From the NCBI GenBank assembly GCA_018224345.1, contig JAGTUW010000038.1, forward strand, positions 1 through 12,707: 12,707 nt of DNA, given 5' to 3'. The translations under genes and the position numbers were made by a program. How positions within the stretch are numbered: position 1 is the stretch's first letter; every line of letters starts with the position of its first letter. Positions 8,360-12,707 of this stretch are shown piece by piece. This DNA is from Bacteroidota bacterium. Its GTDB lineage: Bacteria; Bacteroidota; Ignavibacteria; SZUA-365. The notes under the pieces were generated by a model. That model searched no databases. It was not told the DNA's origin and was given only the letters and a program-made list of their open reading frames with translations.

Positions 8360-8821
8360 TCATGTATCGAAATCCTGTAAGGTTGCCTGAATCACGGCGT
8401 GTGTAATGGAATCAAACGACAGGGTCTGCACACCTTCGCCCGTGTCGATGAGCGCATGTTCTTCCGACGCTTCGCGCAGGACACCTGAAATTTCCCGCGT
8501 ATTGCCGTTGTCAGGGATCGTGACGACGATGCGCCGCCCTGTATGCCTGCGATACTGCCAGGGTTCCTTCAGTGGCCGCTCGAGACCGGGCGATGAGACG
8601 ATGAGCTGATAGGAATCGGTGATCCATCCGCGCTCATCGACCTCCCTGGCAATCCGTCTGCTCAGTTCCGTGAGCAATTCCGCCGTGATGCCTTCTTCAG
8701 TATCGGCAAACACTTCGAGAAAACGCTTTCGTCCCTGTGCGCGGAACTTCAGGTCAACGAGATACGCTCCGGCGGCTCTGATCAATGGTTCGATATGGAG
8801 AAAAAGCGTATTGTCGTGCAC
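8360..8821 (-). CDS. rimP: Ribosome maturation factor RimP
   Basis: Needed for 30S subunit maturation (S12 incorporation). The protein shows the RimP pattern IEPLIRAAGAYLVDLKF at the N-terminus, a helix rich in charged residues (SRRIAREVDE), the signature YQLIVSSPGLERPL (about residues 71-84), and a C-terminal SH3-like part GRRIVVTI...SGVLREASEEHALI. The start is not certain. The GTG at 8821 gives 153 residues, the usual family length, and only a few residues before the first conserved helix, with a weak AGGC 7 nt upstream. An ATG at 8908 in the same frame would give 182 residues, but its extra N-terminus would be encoded by a terminator-like hairpin and AT-rich DNA, so the GTG is preferred. 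First gene of the minus-strand operon; stop TGA 34 nt before nusA. Confidence 0.88.
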   Translation of the reverse strand: MHDNTLFLHIEPLIRAAGAYLVDLKFRAQGRKRFLEVFADTEEGITAELLTELSRRIAREVDERGWITDSYQLIVSSPGLERPLKEPWQYRRHTGRRIVVTIPDNGNTREISGVLREASEEHALIDTGEGVQTLSFDSITHAVIQATLQDFDT

Positions 8822-8830
8822 GAAACTGCC

Positions 8831-8862
8831 TATAATAAAAAATGCGGGTTGAGCCCCACATT
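8831..8862 (-). terminator. Terminator-like hairpin in the rimP-nusA-infB leader
   Basis: Read on the minus strand, AATGTGGG (8862-8855) pairs with CCCGCATT (8848-8841) through a 6-nt loop GCTCAA, giving eight contiguous base pairs with one G-U. It runs directly into TTTTATTATA, so the RNA has six consecutive U starting in the stem foot. On the plus strand the hairpin is not followed by a U run, so the direction is clear. No gene on the minus strand ends here: smpB upstream is divergent. The most likely role is therefore a leader attenuator that partly ends transcription about 10 nt before the rimP GTG. A 5' stabilising hairpin is the alternative. Confidence 0.65.
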
Positions 8863-8877
8863 CAGACTGACTAAGAT
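8849..8877 (+). promoter_or_regulatory. Candidate sigma-70-like promoter for smpB-tyrS-pdaD
   Basis: TTGAGC (8849-8854) and TAAGAT (8872-8877) are separated by 17 nt and each matches the sigma-70 consensus at 4 of 6 positions. The predicted start would lie near 8884, giving an approximately 85-nt leader before the smpB ATG at 8969. The -35 element coincides with the loop of the minus-strand hairpin. It is weak and found by eye in AT-rich DNA. Confidence 0.3.
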
Positions 8878-8901
8878 ATAAGAAAAAGCGCTCATTTGCA
8901 A
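8873..8901 (-). promoter_or_regulatory. Weak candidate promoter for the rimP operon
   Basis: On the minus strand TTGCAA (8901-8896) and TATCTT (8878-8873) are 17 nt apart, each 4 of 6 to the sigma-70 consensus. The predicted start, near 8866, would put the terminator-like hairpin at the very 5' end of the transcript, which is short for attenuation. A promoter further upstream, within the smpB 5' end, is equally possible. Confidence 0.2.
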
Positions 8902-8968
8902 TTGTCATCAAGTCTTTTTTCTTTAGTGACTTCGCAATGTGGCCTCGGTTATTTCGCGGATTACTCGA

Positions 8969-9424
8969 ATGCACACCGAACAACCCAATGTACGACATAT
9001 ACTGACAAACCGCAGAGCAAGACACGAGTACCATGTCCTCGAGTCGCTCGAAGTCGGTATTGTGCTCCTCGGTACGGAGGTCAAATCCGCACGAGCAGGA
9101 AAAATCAACGTGCAGGACGCTTACGCGATAGTCGAAGGCGGGGAGTTGTATCTGCATAACATGCATATCAGTCCTTTCGACAAAGGCAACATTCATAATC
9201 ACGATCCGATGCGTGTGCGGAAACTCCTGGCCAAACGCAAGGAAATCCGGAAGCTGGAACAGAAAGTAAACGAGAAGGGCCTGACGCTTATCCCCCTGCA
9301 GATATACTTTCTCGGCCGTCATCTGAAGATAGAGATCGGTGTCTGCAAGGGAAAGAAAACCTATGACAAACGTCATGCCCTCAAGGAACGTGACATCAAA
9401 CGTGAAATGGAACGACAGTGGTAA
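8969..9424 (+). CDS. smpB: SsrA-binding protein SmpB
   Basis: Binds tmRNA and delivers it to stalled ribosomes for trans-translation. The 151-residue product has the OB-fold core with NRRARHEYHVLESLEVGIVL (residues 14-33), LGTEVKSARAGK (34-45), DAYAIVEGGELYLHNMHISP (50-69), and the basic C-terminal tail GKKTYDKRHALKERDIKREM that mimics a tRNA anticodon arm in the decoding centre. Length fits the family (about 150-160). The ATG at 8969 is preferred; a GTG at 8939 in frame would add ten residues not seen in usual SmpB N-termini. Neither has a strong Shine-Dalgarno sequence. First gene of the plus-strand group, divergent from rimP, with tyrS starting 5 nt after its stop. The tmRNA gene itself is not in the window. 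Confidence 0.95.
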   Translation: MHTEQPNVRHILTNRRARHEYHVLESLEVGIVLLGTEVKSARAGKINVQDAYAIVEGGELYLHNMHISPFDKGNIHNHDPMRVRKLLAKRKEIRKLEQKVNEKGLTLIPLQIYFLGRHLKIEIGVCKGKKTYDKRHALKERDIKREMERQW

Positions 9425-9429
9425 ACACG

Positions 9430-10644
9430 ATGACTTTTCCTCCGGTAAACGAGCAGATCGATCACATCCGCCGTGGCACAGCGGAAATCCTTCCGGAAGA
9501 TGAATTGCTGCGGAAGCTCGAGCGCTCCCGTGCTTCCGGGACTCCTCTCAACATCAAGCTCGGTTGCGATCCGAGCCGCCCCGATCTGCATCTCGGCCAT
9601 GCGGTCGTTCTGCGCAAACTCCGTCATTTCCAGGATCTTGGCCATCAGGCCATTCTCATCGTCGGAGATTTTACCGGCATGATCGGTGATCCGACGGGAA
9701 AGAGCAAAACGCGTCCTTCACTGACACTCGCGCAGACACGCGAACACGGCCGTTCCTACTTCGAACAGGCCTCGAAGATTCTCGATCTCTCCCGTATCAG
9801 CATCCGCTACAATTCGGACTGGCTGGCACCGATGACCTTCGAGGAGGTCATCAAGCTGGCCGCCTGCTACACCGTCGCACGCATGCTCGAGCGTGATGAG
9901 TTCGAGAAACGCTATCGCAAACAGGAATCCATCAGTATTCATGAATTCCTCTACCCTCTCGCGCAGGCCATGGACAGTGTCGCGATCCGCTCCGACGTGG
10001 AGTTGGGTGGGACGGATCAGAAATTCAATCTGCTTGTCGGACGGGAAATTCAACGCGAATACGGACAGGACCCCCAGGTCATTCTCACCATGCCTCTGCT
10101 TGAAGGTACTGACGGCGTGGAAAAAATGAGCAAGTCCCTCGACAATTACGTCGCATTCAACGACACACCTGAGGACATGTACGGCAAAACACTTTCGATT
10201 CCCGACACGCTGATTCTTCCCTGGTTCCGTCTTGTTACGGAAGTCCCTCCCACGCGTCTGCTGGAGATTGAAGCAGCCCTGGCACGCGGCGATAATCCGC
10301 GGGATGCGAAACGCGAACTGGCACGCTGTATCGTGGAAGAATTTTACTCTGAGGACGAGGCAAGCATGGCCGAGGAACATTTCGACCGTGTCATCAAAAA
10401 TAAAATGGCGCCCGAGGATGTTGCGGTCTTTGCCCTTCCGCGCGACAGCGATATGTTGTTACTTGACGTACTGTGCGAAGCAGGCCTGGTGAAATCCAAA
10501 GGCGAGGGCAGGCGACTGATGCAGCAATCCGCTGTCAGTATTGGTGAAACACGCATCACAGATCCTCTGACCCCCATTCCCGCCGATGCTGAATGCATCG
10601 TCAAGGTCGGCAAGCGCCGATTCATCAAAATTGTCCGTGACTAA
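9430..10644 (+). CDS. tyrS: Tyrosine--tRNA ligase, type 2 (TyrZ-like)
   Basis: Class I aminoacyl-tRNA synthetase that charges tRNA-Tyr. The 404-residue protein has KLGCDPSRPDLHLGHAVVL with the HIGH-class motif HLGH (54-57), GDFTGMIGDPTGKSKTR (69-85), ELGGTDQKFNLLVGREIQ (191-208), and KMSKS (222-226). A C-terminal S4-type RNA-binding domain (about 345-404) follows. A KMSKS rather than KFGKT motif and this length place it in the type 2 subfamily. The start chosen is the ATG at 9430, 5 nt after smpB; an in-frame GTG at 9418 overlapping the smpB end would add four residues. No clear Shine-Dalgarno site lies before the ATG, so reinitiation after smpB is likely. pdaD follows 35 nt later. Confidence 0.96.
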   Translation: MTFPPVNEQIDHIRRGTAEILPEDELLRKLERSRASGTPLNIKLGCDPSRPDLHLGHAVVLRKLRHFQDLGHQAILIVGDFTGMIGDPTGKSKTRPSLTLAQTREHGRSYFEQASKILDLSRISIRYNSDWLAPMTFEEVIKLAACYTVARMLERDEFEKRYRKQESISIHEFLYPLAQAMDSVAIRSDVELGGTDQKFNLLVGREIQREYGQDPQVILTMPLLEGTDGVEKMSKSLDNYVAFNDTPEDMYGKTLSIPDTLILPWFRLVTEVPPTRLLEIEAALARGDNPRDAKRELARCIVEEFYSEDEASMAEEHFDRVIKNKMAPEDVAVFALPRDSDMLLLDVLCEAGLVKSKGEGRRLMQQSAVSIGETRITDPLTPIPADAECIVKVGKRRFIKIVRD

Positions 10645-10667
10645 TTTTCTTTCATCATTTGAATTTC

Positions 10668-10674
10668 GGAGGAG
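10668..10674 (+). promoter_or_regulatory. Strong Shine-Dalgarno site setting the TTG start of pdaD
   Basis: GGAGGAG ends 5 nt before the TTG at 10680. Another in-frame TTG at 10659 lies upstream of this site, so the Shine-Dalgarno sequence makes the downstream TTG the real start. This is the strongest ribosome-binding site in the window, which may offset the weak TTG codon. Confidence 0.85.
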
Positions 10675-10679
10675 AAGCT

Positions 10680-11222
10680 TTGTTCGTACCCAAGAGGATT
10701 TTCTTCACCAAAGGTGTCGGCCGTCACAAGGACTATCTTCAGTCCTTCGAGCTCGCTCTTCGTGATGCCGATCTTGAACAGCAAAACCTCGTCACCGTCT
10801 CAAGTATATATCCACCATACTGCAAACGTATCAGCAAAAAAGTCGGGACCGGCGAGTTGGAACCTGGTCAGATTGCCTTCGTCGTCATGGCGCGTAACGC
10901 CACAAACGAAGCGAATCGTTTGATTGCTTCCTCGATCGGCGTCGCAGTTCCGACTGACGGGACCTCTTACGGCTACCTTTCCGAACATCATCCTTTCGGG
11001 GAAACCCAGAAAGTCGCCGGTGAATACGCCGAGGACCTCGCTGCCACGATGCTCGCCACTACGCTCGGTGTGGACTTCAACCCGGATTCCGCCTGGGACG
11101 ACCGCGAACAGGTGTACAAAGCCAGCGGAAAAATCTTCAAGTCTTTCAACGTAACACAATCCGCCGAGGGACGTCTCGGTCTCTGGACCACGGTCATTTC
11201 CTGCGCGGTGCTGCTGCCCTGA
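10680..11222 (+). CDS. pdaD: Pyruvoyl-dependent arginine decarboxylase
   Basis: Decarboxylates arginine to agmatine, the entry to putrescine and spermidine synthesis, using a self-made pyruvoyl group instead of PLP. The 180-residue proenzyme contains NLVTVSSIYPPYCKRIS. By analogy with the Methanocaldococcus jannaschii enzyme (cleaved between Ser52 and Ser53), self-cleavage should fall between Ser41 and Ser42, giving a roughly 41-residue beta chain and a 139-residue alpha chain with an N-terminal pyruvoyl. GYLSEHHPFGE (about 98-108) carries the Glu expected to match catalytic Glu109. The ends VPKRIFFTKGVGRHKDYLQS and GLWTTVISCAVL fit the family. The TTG start is set by a strong GGAGGAG. The family is known from archaea, Chlamydiae and some FCB bacteria. 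It is co-directional with smpB-tyrS, and its stop is 10 nt before a large palindrome. No other polyamine gene is in the window. Confidence 0.94.
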   Translation: MFVPKRIFFTKGVGRHKDYLQSFELALRDADLEQQNLVTVSSIYPPYCKRISKKVGTGELEPGQIAFVVMARNATNEANRLIASSIGVAVPTDGTSYGYLSEHHPFGETQKVAGEYAEDLAATMLATTLGVDFNPDSAWDDREQVYKASGKIFKSFNVTQSAEGRLGLWTTVISCAVLLP

Positions 11223-11232
11223 GTTAAAAAGA

Positions 11233-11394
11233 AATAAGCCACTGAAGAAAAAACCACAAATTCACTAAATCACGAATAAGAAGCACGAAAAGGTTTTCGA
11301 GGCGCTTATTGTTGAATAAGGAGCGTTCTGAACAACTTTTTGTGCTCTTGTTTGTGTTTTAGTGATTTAGTGGTTTTTTCTTCCCCCGCTTATT
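11233..11394. repeat. ~160-bp AT-rich imperfect palindrome between convergent genes
   Basis: The left arm (11233-11292) and the reverse complement of the right arm (11336-11394) align almost without gaps. Outer ends AATAAGC/GCTTATT pair, a 4-nt mismatch follows, then a perfect 14-bp segment (GAAGAAAAAACCAC against its complement), then about 35 nt with seven mismatches and one gap. The centre contains CTTATT-GTTG-AATAAG (11305-11320), so the whole stretch can fold as one long hairpin. Each arm is built of loosely repeated CAC(T/G/A)AAA units spaced 8-13 nt. The base composition is far more AT-rich than the neighbouring genes. It sits between pdaD and the convergent thioesterase, where it could terminate transcription from both sides. 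It resembles a non-autonomous dispersed repeat; there is no transposase and no clear target duplication. This fills the gene-free gap; nothing else was seen there. Confidence 0.75.
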
Positions 11395-11842
11395 CCGTAA
11401 GGAAGCGCACACCATCACCTTCAAAGCTGCGGATCTTCTGACGGAGATCGTCGGGAACACGGGAAGGCCGGTCGGTTGCCGTGTCAACATGCACAAAGAC
11501 ATGCTCGGCACGGGCGGCGGGATTTCCGTCGGCCTTGACTGCCACATGCTCGAAACCGATGCTGGAATTTCGCACGAAGGTGATACGGGTCAGTATGGTG
11601 AGCTGTTCGTCGAACGCAGCTGGGGCGAAATAATCGCAGACGTTGCGCACAACAAAAAATCTGTGATGGGAAATGAAGGTCGATTCGTTTACCGGGATAC
11701 CGAGTTTACGGAAGTATTCGACACGGGCTTCCTCGAAAAAATAGAAATACCAGAGATTATGCACGACATTCTGCCGGTCGACATGATGATAGCGTACACG
11801 CAGAGGATAACGATGTCGGAATAGATCAGGTTGGATGTCCAT
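11390..11842 (-). CDS. Acyl-CoA thioesterase of the YbgC/FadM hotdog family
   Basis: Predicted to hydrolyse an acyl-CoA thioester; the substrate cannot be told from sequence. The 150-residue product has the 4HBT pattern VRYHHVDRQNVVHNLWYFYFFEEARVEY, with the family's catalytic Asp at about residue 22 and the VVHN segment at 26-29, followed by the long hotdog helix (WYFYFFEEARVEYFRKLG) and the strands FVVRNVCDYFAPA and FEHVAVKADG. The ATG at 11842 begins MDIQPDLFRHRYPLRVRY and lies 2 nt after the threonine aldolase stop, so the two are almost certainly co-transcribed and coupled. No strong Shine-Dalgarno site is present. The TAA stop lies inside the outer end of the adjoining palindromic element. 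I call it only to family level; YbgC, FadM or a menaquinone-type 4HBT thioesterase are all possible. Confidence 0.9.
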   Translation of the reverse strand: MDIQPDLFRHRYPLRVRYHHVDRQNVVHNLWYFYFFEEARVEYFRKLGIPVNESTFISHHRFFVVRNVCDYFAPAAFDEQLTILTRITFVRNSSIGFEHVAVKADGNPAARAEHVFVHVDTATDRPSRVPDDLRQKIRSFEGDGVRFLTE

Positions 11843-11844
11843 GA

Positions 11845-12707
11845 TTACTCGAATTCAGATGTGAATACTTTGATTGCATGCGCAAGCGCGTCATCGTCTA
11901 TATCGAGATGGAATACCGCGCGCAGCATGTCCCCCATCCCCATCCCTATGACAACGCCCTTCCCTGCCAGCCGCTGTTGCGCCTCCTCCGCACGTAGCGG
12001 AGATGCCGAAAAATCAAGCAATACCATGTTGGTATGGACGCGACGACGGTCGATGTGGAAACTCTGTTTCCCTTCAAGCGCGTCGGCAAACGCCCCCGCG
12101 CGACGATGGTCCTCAGCCAGCAACGGAAGGTGATGCTCTACGGCATGTTGCGCGGCGGCTGCGAACATGCCGACCTGTCGCATACCCCCGCCGAAGATCT
12201 TACGGTATTTGTGAGCGCGCGTGATCATTTCTGCAGGACCCAATAGCATCGAACCCACAGGTGCGCCGAGCCCCTTCGAGAAACAGATCGATATCGAATC
12301 CGCCGCCTCCCCGTAGTCCCGCAGAGGTATCCCCGTCGCAACATGCGCATTCCAGATCCGTGCACCGTCAAGATGCAGTATCAATCCCTCCGAACGACAC
12401 CAGGCGTGAAGGATGCGCATCGAGTCGAGAGAATATAGAGTGCCTCCCATCCGATTATGTGTGTTTTCTATACATACCAGAGATGTACGTGGATAGTAGT
12501 AAGGAGCAGGACGTACAGCGGCGGCGACATCGTCAGGGGAGAACACGCCCAGGGCGCCAGCGACGGTGTGGAGCTGGACGGCGGACATCATCGCGGGAGC
12601 TGCAGTTTCGTAGTTGAAGATGTGTGATTCGCGTTCGACGATGACTTCGTCGCCCGGGCGTGTCCAGGATTTGATCGCGAGCTGATTGCTCATCACGCCG
12701 GTGGGAA
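11845..12707 (-). CDS. Low-specificity L-threonine aldolase, N-terminus off the right edge
   Basis: PLP enzyme of the threonine aldolase/beta-eliminating lyase family, which cleaves L-threonine and allo-threonine to glycine and acetaldehyde. The visible 286 codons begin with PTGVMSNQLAIKSWTRPGDE, the first conserved block, so roughly 50-60 residues are missing. Next come SHIFNYETAAPA, ENTHNRMGGTLYSLD, the cofactor-ring Asp in LHLDGARIWNA, and the Schiff-base Lys in CFSKGLGAPVGS (codon 12276-12274). KIFGGGMRQVG and a C-terminal small domain follow. The frame stays open to the edge with no internal stop. The symbol ltaE would fit, but I leave it blank because members include beta-eliminating lyases with other substrates. 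It is followed 2 nt later by the thioesterase gene. Confidence 0.92.
   Translation of the reverse strand, partial: PTGVMSNQLAIKSWTRPGDEVIVERESHIFNYETAAPAMMSAVQLHTVAGALGVFSPDDVAAAVRPAPYYYPRTSLVCIENTHNRMGGTLYSLDSMRILHAWCRSEGLILHLDGARIWNAHVATGIPLRDYGEAADSISICFSKGLGAPVGSMLLGPAEMITRAHKYRKIFGGGMRQVGMFAAAAQHAVEHHLPLLAEDHRRAGAFADALEGKQSFHIDRRRVHTNMVLLDFSASPLRAEEAQQRLAGKGVVIGMGMGDMLRAVFHLDIDDDALAHAIKVFTSEFE

Noticed and set aside
8831..8836. TATAAT on the plus strand as a smpB -10 box
   Set aside because: No acceptable -35 at 16-18 nt spacing; the sequence is explained as the complement of the U tract after the hairpin.
8937..9005. 22-codon ATG reading frame overlapping the smpB start in another frame
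   Set aside because: It has no Shine-Dalgarno site and no recognisable leader-peptide feature such as codon runs; likely chance.
8909..9376. Long upstream extension of the rimP frame, antisense to smpB
   Set aside because: The extension shows no RimP homology, crosses the terminator-like hairpin and runs opposite conserved smpB codons.

Overview
This window is mostly a bacterial housekeeping region for translation and RNA metabolism, with a short accessory segment at the right. Coding density is high, base composition looks balanced to mildly GC-rich, and no phage, CRISPR or transposase gene is visible. Several signs point to the FCB (Chlorobi/Ignavibacteria/Bacteroidota) neighbourhood: the unbroken order rimP-nusA-infB-rbfA-truB-ribF-rpsO-pnp, the DH-x-FG form of the RibF adenylyltransferase motif, the GWTSF motif and N-terminal extension of TruB, and an archaeal-type pyruvoyl-dependent arginine decarboxylase. 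This placement is an inference from recalled family features, not from a database search.

Layout. (1) Positions 1-8821, minus strand: one long operon read right to left as rimP, nusA, infB, rbfA, truB, ribF, rpsO and pnp, with pnp cut by the left edge. It encodes a 30S maturation factor, a transcription elongation/termination factor, initiation factor IF-2, a ribosome-binding factor, the tRNA Psi55 synthase, the FMN/FAD synthesis enzyme, ribosomal protein S15 and polynucleotide phosphorylase. Gaps are 54 nt or less and several genes overlap. (2) Positions 8822-8968: a 147-nt divergent control region. It holds a terminator-like hairpin with a U tract, on the minus strand directly before rimP, which suggests attenuation of the whole operon. 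(3) Positions 8969-11222, plus strand: smpB (trans-translation), tyrS (type 2, KMSKS) and pdaD (arginine to agmatine), probably co-transcribed. (4) Positions 11223-11389: the gap between convergent genes, filled by a roughly 160-bp AT-rich imperfect palindrome (11233-11394). It is probably a dispersed intergenic repeat that also works as a bidirectional terminator. (5) Positions 11390-12707, minus strand: a YbgC/FadM-type hotdog thioesterase preceded, with a 2-nt gap, by a low-specificity threonine aldolase that runs off the right edge.

No clearly new multi-gene system is visible. The items most worth a second look are the terminator-like hairpin in the rimP-nusA-infB leader and the long palindromic element, one end of which supplies the stop codon of the thioesterase.
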